Part shown: positions 25,216 to 34,228 of the stretch, in pieces | Layout of the letters: each line of letters opens with the position of its first letter | Position numbering within the stretch: position 1 is the first letter of the stretch | NCBI GenBank assembly: GCA_028706195.1 | Contig: JAQWBU010000006.1 | Coordinates: 1-34,228, forward strand | Origin: Eubacteriales bacterium | GTDB lineage: Bacteria; Bacillota; Clostridia; Saccharofermentanales; DTU023 | Direction of reading: 5' to 3' | Length of the DNA: 34,228 bases | Made by a program: the position numbers and the translations under genes | The notes under the pieces: generated by a model | Database searches by the model: none | Told to the model about the DNA's origin: nothing | Seen by the model: the letters and a program-made list of their open reading frames with translations, nothing else

Positions 25216-28200
25216 ATGGAGACGAAAAAACAGCACATAAGGCGTTATTTTACAGCGGAGCTGGTGGATGGCGATAAATCGGTATTTGATCTTTTTCAAT
25301 GGAAAAAGGTCGATGTCTTTTTGCAGGATCATAAGACAGACCGTGTTATCTGCGATATGAAAGATCTTGAATTCCCTGAACACTACTCGCAGCAGGCCTG
25401 CGACATTATCGCCAGCAAGTATTTCCGTAAAGCCGGTGTTCCGACCGAAAGAGGATACGAACACTCTATGCGTCAGGTCACAGATCGCATGACTTCCTTT
25501 TGGGTGGAGGCCTTGCTCGATGAAGAAATGATCACAGAGGAAGAATCCGAAATTCTTTATGACGAAATTGTTTATGCCCTTCTGGCGCAAATGTTCGCAC
25601 CCAATTCACCGCAGTGGTTTAATACCGGGCTGAAATTAAAATATGGAATAAGCGGTGGCAACAACGCCCTATTCTACTATGATCAAGAAAAGGGCGAGGT
25701 TGTGGAGTCGAAAGACACATATACACGTTCTCAGGCCTCTGCCTGCTTCATCCTCTCCATTGAAGATAAATTGCTGGGTCCGCATTCAATTTCAGAAGCT
25801 TATGTAACTGAGACCAAATTGTTTAAAGGCGGCTCAGGGACAGGTAGTAATTTTTCTAACATCAGAGCAGAAGGCGAAGGCCTTTCAGGTGGTGGACGTT
25901 CTTCCGGCCTGATGAGCTTCCTCAAGGGGCTCGATCGCAATGCCGGAGCCATCAAATCCGGAGGCACTACACGCCGGGCCGCGAAGATGGTTTGTCTGGA
26001 TGTGGATCATCCTGAAATAGAAACCTTTATCTCCTGGAAAGCTAAGGAGGAGGACAAGGTCATCGCCTTATCCAAGATGGGATATGACGCTGACATCGAC
26101 GGAGAAGCCTATCTTACTGTCTCCGGCCAGAACTCCAACAACTCCATCCGCTTCAGCGATGAGTTCATGAAGGCTGTTGACTCGCTTGATCGCAAACCGG
26201 ACGCGAAATTTGAACTGCGTGGTCGTGTTGATAAGAGTGTAAATCGCGAAGTTTCCGTGAGTTCACTCTGGAAACTTTTCAATCAGTCAGCCTGGCGCTG
26301 TGCAGATCCCGCTCCTCAGTTTGATGACACATTCAACGCCTGGCATACCTGCCCTGCCGGCGAAGACGGAGACTACGGCGCAAAGCATAATCGTATTAAC
26401 GCAACCAACCCCTGCGGTGAATATGCTTTCCTCGATGACAGCAGCTGCAACCTCGCCTCAATTAACGTCTTAAATTTCTATGACATTGAGAGCCGTCATT
26501 TCGATGTCGTCGGGTTCACGCACATGATTACCCTCTGTCAATTTGTACTCGAAGCCTCGATTCACTGGGGTCAGTTTCCGACCGAAGCAATCGCTCGCAA
26601 AACCTGGGCTTTCCGCGCTACCGGTCTGGGTATGGCGAATCTGGCCGCGTTACTGATGTCACTTGGCCTTCCGTATGACTCAGATGAAGCTCGTCAAATC
26701 GGTGCAGCTTTGGCCGGCCTGATTACGGGACAGAGTTATCGCGTATCAGCAGAGATGGCGAAACGTTGCGGTGCTTTTGAACATTATGAAAAAAATAAAG
26801 TCTACATGCAGCGCGTTATTCGCAATCACAGTCGCGCTGCCGGAGTGCGTCAGGATGACACTGAAGGACTGAATTATGAATTACCACTGCTCTCACATGA
26901 GACTTTAGAGGATCAGGGCCTAGCTGAACTCAGCGATCAGTTAAGAGCGAGCTGGCAGCTGGCAGAGCAAGAAGGTGAATTATTCGGTTATCGCAATGCT
27001 CAGGTTACTGTCATGGCACCCACCGGGACAATATCCTTTGCCATGGATTGTTCTTCTACCAGTATTGAGCCTTTCTTCTCCCATGTCACTTACAAAAAGC
27101 TGTCCGGGGGCGGTTTCATGAAACTGGTTAATCCGGTGGTGGAAAATGGCCTCCTGGCTTTGGGTTACACAGAAGCTGAACGCAAAGATATCAAGGATTA
27201 CATCCTGAGAGAAGATGATTCCGGCATGATTCTGGATGGAAAGATTGAGGGAGCGCCACATCTTAAAGAAGAGGATCTGGCAGTCTTTGATACTGCCAAT
27301 CAGTGTGGAACAGGCGAGCGCTTTATCCATTATCTCGGCCACGTGAAGATGGTTGCAGCGATTTCGCCTTTGATCTCCGGCGCGATCTCTAAAACGGTAA
27401 ATTTACCCAATGATGCAACATTAGAAGATTTCTCGGATGTAGTGCTGACTTCCTGGAAAATGGGAATCAAGGGTATTACGCTATATCGCGATGGTTCGAA
27501 ATTCACACAGCCGCTCAACCTGCGTTTGGGTGCTGAAGAACGCAGTGACATTCCGCTGGCGGAGATGTCTTACCAACAATTGCTGAGTTATGCTGGGAAT
27601 ACCCGCTCATCTTTGGAAGAGTGTGAAGAAAAACTCTCTCACCCCGGAACCCATGAACGCATTAAGCCTGAGGGAATTCGCAGTGGTGTAACGCACCCGG
27701 CTCAGATTGAAGACGTCAAAGTCTATATTACGGTTAACCGGGATGAAGAAGGCAAAGTCGTTGAATTGTTCATGACCACTGACCGTGAGGGGACATTAAT
27801 CACAGGTTTGCTGAACTCGCTTTCCAAGACAATCTCGGTCATGCTGCAATACGGTATCGAACCCGAATCGATCTCAAAAATGCTGCGCGGCCAGAAATTT
27901 GAGCCTTATGGCTTTGTACAGCGCCATCCGTATATTAAATACTGTACTTCCGTTTCAGACTTGATCAGTAAAGTGATCGACATCGAGACTGGCGATTATT
28001 CCCGCGTTCAGGTAAAACCTGATGGCAGTGAACATCAAGGCACTGCCCCCGAAACACCAATTCAGATCAGTATGGATGAATATATACACGAGAGTGCCAG
28101 CGAAGCAGCCAAAAACGGTGAACGCCTCTATGATGGCTCTACCTGTTCCAACTGCTCCGGTACACGCATGGTTCGTAATGGGACTTGCAAGGTGTGTCTG

Positions 28201-28230
28201 GACTGCGGCGAGACTACAGGATGCTCATAA
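25216..28230 (+). CDS. nrdJ: Adenosylcobalamin-dependent (class II) ribonucleoside-diphosphate reductase
   Basis: 'MFAPNSPQWFNTGL', 'SQASACFILSIEDKL', 'FKGGSGTGSNFSNIRAEGEGLSGGGRSSGLMSFLKGLDRNAGAIKSGGTTRRAAKMV', C-terminal zinc ribbon 'CSNCSGTRMVRNGTCKVCLDCGETTGCS'. Confidence 0.96.
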   Translation: METKKQHIRRYFTAELVDGDKSVFDLFQWKKVDVFLQDHKTDRVICDMKDLEFPEHYSQQACDIIASKYFRKAGVPTERGYEHSMRQVTDRMTSFWVEALLDEEMITEEESEILYDEIVYALLAQMFAPNSPQWFNTGLKLKYGISGGNNALFYYDQEKGEVVESKDTYTRSQASACFILSIEDKLLGPHSISEAYVTETKLFKGGSGTGSNFSNIRAEGEGLSGGGRSSGLMSFLKGLDRNAGAIKSGGTTRRAAKMVCLDVDHPEIETFISWKAKEEDKVIALSKMGYDADIDGEAYLTVSGQNSNNSIRFSDEFMKAVDSLDRKPDAKFELRGRVDKSVNREVSVSSLWKLFNQSAWRCADPAPQFDDTFNAWHTCPAGEDGDYGAKHNRINATNPCGEYAFLDDSSCNLASINVLNFYDIESRHFDVVGFTHMITLCQFVLEASIHWGQFPTEAIARKTWAFRATGLGMANLAALLMSLGLPYDSDEARQIGAALAGLITGQSYRVSAEMAKRCGAFEHYEKNKVYMQRVIRNHSRAAGVRQDDTEGLNYELPLLSHETLEDQGLAELSDQLRASWQLAEQEGELFGYRNAQVTVMAPTGTISFAMDCSSTSIEPFFSHVTYKKLSGGGFMKLVNPVVENGLLALGYTEAERKDIKDYILREDDSGMILDGKIEGAPHLKEEDLAVFDTANQCGTGERFIHYLGHVKMVAAISPLISGAISKTVNLPNDATLEDFSDVVLTSWKMGIKGITLYRDGSKFTQPLNLRLGAEERSDIPLAEMSYQQLLSYAGNTRSSLEECEEKLSHPGTHERIKPEGIRSGVTHPAQIEDVKVYITVNRDEEGKVVELFMTTDREGTLITGLLNSLSKTISVMLQYGIEPESISKMLRGQKFEPYGFVQRHPYIKYCTSVSDLISKVIDIETGDYSRVQVKPDGSEHQGTAPETPIQISMDEYIHESASEAAKNGERLYDGSTCSNCSGTRMVRNGTCKVCLDCGETTGCS

Positions 28231-28260
28231 AAATAAACCGGGGCTGAAAGAGTGATTTAT

Positions 28261-28800
28261 ATGAAGGATATTCGTGAGAAACTAGGGAAAATACATCTCT
28301 ATGCCGGTGATGGCAAGGGGAAAACAACCGCTGCTGTCGGTCTGGCAGTGCGTGCGAGCGGGAACGGACTTAAGGTGCTTTTTGTGCAGTTTTTGAAGTC
28401 CGGTGATTCCGCAGAGTTGGCACAAATGGAAAAGTTGGGTATTTCAGTTGTTTCGGGTCAGCCCTCCTCAAAGTTTGTGTTTCAGATGAATAGCGCAGAA
28501 AAAGGGGAGTCTCGTGATTTCTTTGAGCATCGTCTGGAAGAAATTTTCCGGCAGGTCAAGGCAGGATATGACTTACTTGTGCTGGATGAGGTTCTGGGCG
28601 CAGTCTCTACCGGCATGGTTTCGGAAAAACGTCTGATCGACCTTCTGCAGTCAAAGCCTCCTCAGCTGGAAGTCGTAATTACCGGTCGCGATCCTTCAGA
28701 TGATCTGATTGCTCATTGTGATTATTATTCTGAAATAAAGATGCGCAAGCACCCCTATGTCAGTGAAGGTTTGAGTGCACGGGCGGGTATAGAATATTAA
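28261..28800 (+). CDS. cobO: Cob(I)yrinic acid a,c-diamide adenosyltransferase (CobO/BtuR type)
   Basis: 'GKIHLYAGDGKGKTTAAVGLAVRASGNGLKVLFVQFLKSG', 'YDLLVLDEVLGAVSTGMV', 'LEVVITGRDPSDDLIAHCDYYSEIKMRKHPY'. Confidence 0.95.
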   Translation: MKDIREKLGKIHLYAGDGKGKTTAAVGLAVRASGNGLKVLFVQFLKSGDSAELAQMEKLGISVVSGQPSSKFVFQMNSAEKGESRDFFEHRLEEIFRQVKAGYDLLVLDEVLGAVSTGMVSEKRLIDLLQSKPPQLEVVITGRDPSDDLIAHCDYYSEIKMRKHPYVSEGLSARAGIEY

Positions 28801-29589
28801 ATGAATGTAGATGAAGGTTGGTTTATGGAAAGTAGTCCTGCTAAATATGTAGAACGGGAAGATGGCCGTTACTATGAGGAACGTCTGATCATTACTGATG
28901 ATGTCGACTTTAATGCTAAATGGAAACTGCAATCGATACTGGCCTGGATGCAGGAAATAGCTGAAAGTCACAGCCGCGTTTATGATTACGGCTTTGAAGA
29001 TCTGAGAGCAAAAAACGCCTGCTGGGTCTGCCTGCGTTATCACTTGAAATTTGAATCTTATCCCCGTATATACGATAAGGTTCAGACTTATACCTGGGCA
29101 GAACCTGCACGACTGGGGGTATACCCGCGTATGTTTTCACTGGAAGACGGCTCCGGAACAGCAAAGATCAGGGCTGCCAGCATGTGGAGTATTATCGACC
29201 TGGACGAACGAGCCATGGTAAACCCGGTCAAACTTGGTTTGCCGCCCTATCCCACACGCAAAATTCAAAACTTTGCTGATCTCAAGCCTCTCAGCAAAAT
29301 AGTGATCCCTGATGGTGAGGAAATTCACTACAAATATAAACCGCTGTATTCGGATTTTGACATGAACGGACACGTTAACAACACCAGCTACCTGCTGTGG
29401 TTTGTCAATTGTTTTAGTCTTGAAGAACACAGAAAATACGAAGTGCGTGAATTGCTGATTCATTATAATCAGGAAGTGCGACCTGATATCGAACTGGATT
29501 TGAGATTTATCAGATCAAAAGATCAGGTTTATTTCTCCGCTGACAGCGAAGCGGGGAATCACTTCCAGATGCTTGCAGCCTTAGCTTAG
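28801..29589 (+). CDS. Acyl-ACP thioesterase (FatA-type, double hotdog)
   Basis: 'SILAWMQEIAESHSRVYDYGFEDLRAKNACWVCLRYHLKFESYPR', 'YSDFDMNGHVNNTSYLLWFVNCF'. Start could also be ATG 28825. Confidence 0.9.
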   Translation: MNVDEGWFMESSPAKYVEREDGRYYEERLIITDDVDFNAKWKLQSILAWMQEIAESHSRVYDYGFEDLRAKNACWVCLRYHLKFESYPRIYDKVQTYTWAEPARLGVYPRMFSLEDGSGTAKIRAASMWSIIDLDERAMVNPVKLGLPPYPTRKIQNFADLKPLSKIVIPDGEEIHYKYKPLYSDFDMNGHVNNTSYLLWFVNCFSLEEHRKYEVRELLIHYNQEVRPDIELDLRFIRSKDQVYFSADSEAGNHFQMLAALA

Positions 29590-29677
29590 AATTCCAATTT
29601 TTTAAAGCTCTTTTTCTTGCATCATGCGCATAAAGCAAGCTATTATTACATGAGCATTGTTGTAGAAGAGGTAAGCG

Positions 29678-30706
29678 ATGGAAGCAAAGAGAAGATTTCT
29701 CATTATTATCAGTGGAAAAGCAGGTCAGGGCAAGCATCGCTCGAAAGATTTTAGTGAAGAGATCAGACGCTCCTTTGAAAAAGCCGGTTTAACCTCAAGC
29801 TATGACATATTAATAACTCAGCACGAGGGACACTTGAGTGAAGCTGCGAAAATCTTCGCTGAACAATACGGCAAGCAGGGTGTTGTCTATGTGGCCGGAG
29901 GAGATGGCTCACTCAATGAAGTTGCCCAGGCAATTTACGGGAGTGAATGCGCCTTAGGGGCCATACCGGCCGGCACAGCCAACGATTTCGTCAAAACTAT
30001 TTACGGAAAGAAAAAAATCTCAATTAAAGACATTGTTAGAGCTATGCCGCTTCCTGAATTTGCGCCTCTTGATCTGGTACGTCTGGTCTTTCCGCCGGGT
30101 GCCTGTTTCTATAGTCAATATAGTGATGAAGAAAAACTGGTGGAATACTATCCTGAACCGGTTTCAGGCAAGGTCACATCTTATGCCTTGAATGTGGTAT
30201 CGTTCGGTCTTGATACGCTGGTTCTCCGCAGAGCATATGAATTAATGAAATCAAACCCCCGAATAGGAGGCAACGCCTACTACGTCAGCGTATTAAATAA
30301 TTTAGGCAGCAAAAAAAGTTTCCCGACAGAGTATAAACTGAAGCTCAGTAACGGCGAGATTATTTCGGGGCTGAAAGATTATGTCACTGTTGCCCTCTGC
30401 AACGGCGGCTTTTACGGAAACGGTTTTAATCCTGCACCGATGGCTGATCCTTTCGATGGGGTATTGAACCTCTGTGATGTTGTTTGGATGGGTAATCTGC
30501 GCTTTATTCCTCTGATCCTGCGTTACCTCAACGGCAAGCATTTAGGCAGCAGATTCATTAGCATGCATGATGTGCTGTCGGGAGAATTTGTGTCCGCGAC
30601 TGATGACGAAATCCTAGGGAATTTCGATGGACGTATTTTCCGCACTCCTTCATTCTCTTTCGAGATTATTCCTCAGGCGCTGTCCTTCGCCCGCTTGAAA
30701 ATTTAG
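29678..30706 (+). CDS. Diacylglycerol/lipid kinase family protein (YegS/DagK-like)
   Basis: 'FLIIISGKAGQGKHR', 'VVYVAGGDGSLNEVAQAIYGSECALGAIPAGTANDFVKTI', 'VALCNGGFYGNGFNPAPMADPFDGVLNLCDV'. Confidence 0.92.
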   Translation: MEAKRRFLIIISGKAGQGKHRSKDFSEEIRRSFEKAGLTSSYDILITQHEGHLSEAAKIFAEQYGKQGVVYVAGGDGSLNEVAQAIYGSECALGAIPAGTANDFVKTIYGKKKISIKDIVRAMPLPEFAPLDLVRLVFPPGACFYSQYSDEEKLVEYYPEPVSGKVTSYALNVVSFGLDTLVLRRAYELMKSNPRIGGNAYYVSVLNNLGSKKSFPTEYKLKLSNGEIISGLKDYVTVALCNGGFYGNGFNPAPMADPFDGVLNLCDVVWMGNLRFIPLILRYLNGKHLGSRFISMHDVLSGEFVSATDDEILGNFDGRIFRTPSFSFEIIPQALSFARLKI

Positions 30707-31281
30707 TTTTCTTCTTCCAGTCTTGCTACTTCCTCTGAGTTCTCAAACGGTTCAACTTTAGCAACGGGATCACGACGCAATACAGTGAGCAGCAGTATGC
30801 TGATACCGTCCAGAATTAAAGTTACTGCTATCGGTACAGTTAACTCTTTAATACCTATTCGCTGGTGCAAAATCAAGATAAGTCCCCCGGCCAGAATCAG
30901 TACACTGAGGACAATACTCACAATTTTTGAATTATGGTCCAGCAGGTACAGTGTGAAGAAGGACGCGACTGCATCAGCGATAAACCAGGCACCAACGAGA
31001 TATACAGCAATTGTGGAAGCCAGACTGGGACTGAGAAAGAGGAAGACAGCCAGCATAAGCAGGAGAATTCCCCAGACCAAAACAATATTAGGTCTGAAAC
31101 CGGATTTATCCTCAGTGCGGATATAAATCCAGATAATTCTGAGACCTTGAACCAGAGCTGCCGCACCCAATAGTATTCCAATTATCTCGGGAAGTCTGAT
31201 CATGTCTGCCAAAGCAATTATTCCTAAAACCACAAACAGGATTCCAACAATAAGAGAAATGACTTTGTTTGAATTTTTCAT
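30703..31281 (-). CDS. DUF308/HdeD-like membrane protein
   Basis: Repeated TM pairs 'ISLIVGILFVVLGIIALAD', 'IVLVWGILLLMLAVFLFLSP', 'VYLVGAWFIADAVASFFTLY'. Start taken as ATG 31281 after AGGAG. Confidence 0.8.
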   Translation of the reverse strand: MKNSNKVISLIVGILFVVLGIIALADMIRLPEIIGILLGAAALVQGLRIIWIYIRTEDKSGFRPNIVLVWGILLLMLAVFLFLSPSLASTIAVYLVGAWFIADAVASFFTLYLLDHNSKIVSIVLSVLILAGGLILILHQRIGIKELTVPIAVTLILDGISILLLTVLRRDPVAKVEPFENSEEVARLEEEN

Positions 31282-31343
31282 ATTATGTCTCCTCACAAAT
31301 TAATTTGCTTTATCCATGCATGGATTGAAACCGTTATGCAGTA

Positions 31344-31791
31344 TTAAAGCTCGTCAGTGTCCAGCCAGATAGTGAACGGTCCCTCATTAGTCAGAGTGAC
31401 TTTCATTTCCGCGCCGAATTCTCCTGTCTGAACGTTTTTGATATCTTTTTTTGCCAGCTCGACGAACAATTCATACAAAGAGTTTCCCTTTTCCGGAGCA
31501 GCTGAATAGGAAAAGCCGGGTCGGTTTCCTCGCCGCAGGTCGGCGTAAAGGGTAAACTGTGACACGATAAGACAGTCTCCGTTCACCTGAGAGATATCGA
31601 GATTTGTTTTACCATTCTCATCCGGGAAGATGCGCAGGCGCCGGATTTTGTTCCACAGCTTGCTGCAACTGTCAGCATCATCTTCGCTGCCCACACCCAA
31701 GAGAACAACGTAGCCCGGACCTATTTCTCCTGCTGTTTTTCCTTCTATTTGAACATCCGCACGTGAAACACGCTGAATCAAAGCCCTCATC
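31344..31791 (-). CDS. dtd: D-aminoacyl-tRNA deacylase
   Basis: 'MRALIQRVSRADVQIEGKTAGEIGPGYVVLLGVGSEDD', 'LIVSQFTLYADLRRGNRPGFSYSAAPEKG', 'GEFGAEMKVTLTNEGPFTIWLDT'. Confidence 0.96.
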
Positions 31792-32092
31792 ATAACCTCC
31801 AAACGTAAAACATCTGACTTTTTCATTATATATCTTATATTCTAGAGCATGTGAAAGAATCTTTGTGTCATGTTTTCGTAAACTAGGGTGACCTGCGATT
31901 TGTCATCAATTTGACAATAAAAGGCGTGTAACGCAGGGGATATAAGTTTCAAATGAAACTTTGTACAATACAATCGTATTTAGAAAGAAAGCTGATATAG
32001 CTCTAACGCGCAAGTAATAAATAGCGCTCTTGCGTTGCTAAGGTGAAGCTAAGAAAGCCGTTTAGCTTGCTATCTGAAAGGAGAGAAGTATT

Positions 32093-32908
32093 ATGCAACA
32101 GTGTCCATCATGCAAGACAGAAGTGTCTTCAGAAAATCAATACTGTCCCTACTGCGGGAAACGATTAAGAGACACCCGTCATACTGTGGATGTCCATCAC
32201 AATCCTCATCAACAGGTGACGATGCCTCCCGGATATTTGGAAGGTGAAGGACCCAGAGTACACAGCACTGAGCAACCTCTTAGATACAAAGCGGACTCAC
32301 CGCTGAAAATAGATTCTAAACGGTATTTCTCGTGGCTGCGCGAGGGGCTCTTAGGAAGCGAAGCATCCATACATCCTCTTCTCGCTGCCATTATTCCTTT
32401 TGTGATCACGCTTTTCAGCACCCTGGCCGCAGCTCCTTATTTCGCCTGGAGAGCCGGTCCATTCTTCCTCTTCTGGTTGCTGACCATAATTACATATGGA
32501 GTGATGTTATTTGGCGGTTATTTGGTGGAACGAAGCATACTTAAAGGAAACAAAGATCTGAAGCAATATTTCTCGCGCTTCTCATCATTGCAAACTATGA
32601 TCTTGCCACTGACCCTATTCGCTTTTGTCGTCAACCTGTTCACAAGCCCTGCTTACAAGGTCGCACATTATTACGCTGTTGGAGGAGAGTTCTGGTTTAT
32701 TTTCACCAGGCTGATTCCGATTTTGCTGTTAATTTCAACTTATCTTTCTCTTTCTTTTGAAAAAAGAGAGCGCAGGAAACAGGTATTTGCCACTTTAGTA
32801 GTGGCAGTGGTTTTCTGCTTGAGTCTGAGCCTGATTATTTATGTCTTTAACCATAATATCGCTGTTACTATGGCAAATAGAGTAGGAGATTTTTTCAACA
32901 TTTTCTAA
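32093..32908 (+). CDS. Zinc-ribbon membrane protein, unknown function
   Basis: 'CPSCKTEVSSENQYCPYCGKRL' followed by about five hydrophobic segments. Confidence 0.8.
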   Translation: MQQCPSCKTEVSSENQYCPYCGKRLRDTRHTVDVHHNPHQQVTMPPGYLEGEGPRVHSTEQPLRYKADSPLKIDSKRYFSWLREGLLGSEASIHPLLAAIIPFVITLFSTLAAAPYFAWRAGPFFLFWLLTIITYGVMLFGGYLVERSILKGNKDLKQYFSRFSSLQTMILPLTLFAFVVNLFTSPAYKVAHYYAVGGEFWFIFTRLIPILLLISTYLSLSFEKRERRKQVFATLVVAVVFCLSLSLIIYVFNHNIAVTMANRVGDFFNIF

Positions 32909-33012
32909 GGAGGGTTCACGACGTCAGCTGTCTTTTCCCAAATCAAACAAATGTAATGGTCATAATATAGTTTTCTAGTGCATAATAGGATTCAGGAGAA
33001 CTATAGCTTACG

Positions 33013-33031
33013 GCAGCGGTTCACCCGCTGC
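33013..33031 (+). other. Leader hairpin upstream of LCP gene
   Basis: GCAGCGG-ttcac-CCGCTGC perfect 7-bp stem, 24 nt upstream of the GTG start. Confidence 0.5.
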
Positions 33032-33054
33032 TGTATTTTCAGGAGAGTATTCCA

Positions 33055-34203
33055 GTGACCGATAAGAAGCCTAATCGAGCTCAGCAGCAAATTAAAAAGC
33101 GTAAGAGTTTGCTTGAAAAATTTAATCACATGTACCCGATGTACCTTGTCGTGGGTGGAGTCTTAGTCGGAATTCTCCTGTCAATTTTTACTGTCGGCGG
33201 AGTTGCACTGGCCGATCTCTATGGTCGTGTCCGGTCTCCTGAAGATATCCCCCAATTGAATAATCCCGACTGGCTGGATACAGATAGCAGTGATCCGTTG
33301 TGGCAGCCGGAAGAATTTGATCCTGAGACCGGCTGGGGAAATATTGATCATGCTTCCATACCAAGAGAAGAGCTTGAGGATATCTTTGGGGAGAAGATCG
33401 AAACGGGAGCAACGGAAGATAAAGCGGCTGTGAGCAAAGCGGGGAAATCCTACGAAGAAGTAGCTCAGGCTGTTCCGCTCCAAACCATGAACGGAATTGA
33501 AAACTTTCTCATTATAGGTACAGATACCGCCTCTTTCTCCGGCCGGTCGGATGTAATGATTGTCGCTTCACTCAACCACAATACCCGCAAACTTAATCTG
33601 GTTTCTCTCTACAGAGCCGCCAATGTGAATATTCCCGGCTATGGACAGAACTTGTTGAATGCTGCGTATGCTTTCGGCGGGGCTAATTTGCTGATACGCA
33701 CTATTGAATCCAACTTTCGCATTCCTATTAATGGATATGTAATCTTTAACTTCAAATCTTTCATCAAGGCAGTCGACGTCATGGGAGGCGTAAACATCTA
33801 TTTAAACAGCGCAGAAGCTGCAGCTCTTGGCATGAACCCTGGCAATAACCTGGCCAGCAGCTCGCAAGCCCTTGCCTATGCTCGTTTGCGTAAAATAGAC
33901 AGTGATTTTTATCGTATGGGCAGACAACGCCAGGTTTTGAATGCTGTTTTGAACCAGCTGTCAGCAAGCAGTGCTGCAACAATTTACAATGTAGCAACTG
34001 TGATACTTCCTTCTGTAGTCACTAATGTTAATGTGATGCCATATATTAACAATGCGCATAGCTATTTATCCTATGGCAGAAAGCAGATGCAGATTCCGCG
34101 CACATCAGACATGTGGATGTTCTATAACAGATACGGTCAGGAAGTCGGCGGGTTTGACCATACTTCGACTGCCAGAACGCTGATTAATTTCTTAACAAAC
34201 TAA
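33055..34203 (+). CDS. LytR-CpsA-Psr (LCP) family protein
   Basis: TM anchor, then 'NFLIIGTDTASFSGRSDVMIVASLNHNTRKLNLVSLYRAANVNIPGYGQNLLNAAYAFGG', 'VIFNFKSFIKAVDVMGGVNIYL', 'RMGRQRQVLNAVLNQL'. GTG start after AGGAG. Confidence 0.9.
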   Translation: MTDKKPNRAQQQIKKRKSLLEKFNHMYPMYLVVGGVLVGILLSIFTVGGVALADLYGRVRSPEDIPQLNNPDWLDTDSSDPLWQPEEFDPETGWGNIDHASIPREELEDIFGEKIETGATEDKAAVSKAGKSYEEVAQAVPLQTMNGIENFLIIGTDTASFSGRSDVMIVASLNHNTRKLNLVSLYRAANVNIPGYGQNLLNAAYAFGGANLLIRTIESNFRIPINGYVIFNFKSFIKAVDVMGGVNIYLNSAEAAALGMNPGNNLASSSQALAYARLRKIDSDFYRMGRQRQVLNAVLNQLSASSAATIYNVATVILPSVVTNVNVMPYINNAHSYLSYGRKQMQIPRTSDMWMFYNRYGQEVGGFDHTSTARTLINFLTN

Positions 34204-34228
34204 TATTTCAACTCACCTTTGTTTAGGT

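Noticed and set aside
26980-27342. 120-aa minus ORF within nrdJ
   Set aside because: nrdJ is unambiguous here; no independent start context or family match.
31758-31773. Half match to a parS site (CACGTGAAACA, compared with TGTTTCACGTGAAACA)
   Set aside because: Only 11 of 16 positions match, the left arm is destroyed, and it encodes the conserved dtd 'RVSRADV' segment.
1-34228. Search by eye for CRISPR repeats, tRNA/rRNA genes, IS elements, toxin-antitoxin pairs and phage genes
   Set aside because: No regular repeats, TpsiC-like arms, transposase motifs or phage structural motifs were noticed; a tool-based scan would be needed to exclude small elements.

Overview
The window is 34 kb of a Bacillota (Clostridia-like) chromosome segment. 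It is dense with housekeeping and metabolic genes, and I see no phage, IS element, CRISPR array, tRNA or rRNA. From the left: a truncated parA, parB, an MdoB/LtaS-like phosphoglycerol transferase and a DivIVA-like coiled-coil gene. Next is a minus-strand tyrosine phenol-lyase-like gene preceded by a well-formed T-box leader with a readable UAC (Tyr) specifier. Then come cupin, GNAT, FemAB, M17 aminopeptidase, YjbQ, threonine aldolase, OYE-family oxidoreductase, D-serine dehydratase, EndoIII-like and thioesterase genes, an orphan zinc-ribbon gene, two tandem small lipoproteins and an EamA transporter. A minus-strand BMP-type nucleoside/simple-sugar ABC operon follows, then a CCA-adding enzyme and ApbE. 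The right part has a B12-dependent ribonucleotide reductase preceded by tandem NrdR-like boxes and followed by cob(I)alamin adenosyltransferase. It ends with an acyl-ACP thioesterase, lipid kinase, DUF308-like membrane protein, D-aminoacyl-tRNA deacylase, a zinc-ribbon membrane protein with a hairpin-rich leader, and an LCP-family protein. The most interesting item is the Tyr-specific T-box on a tyrosine-lyase-family gene, because a T-box should switch the gene ON when tyrosine is scarce. I found no clear evidence of a wholly new multi-gene system.
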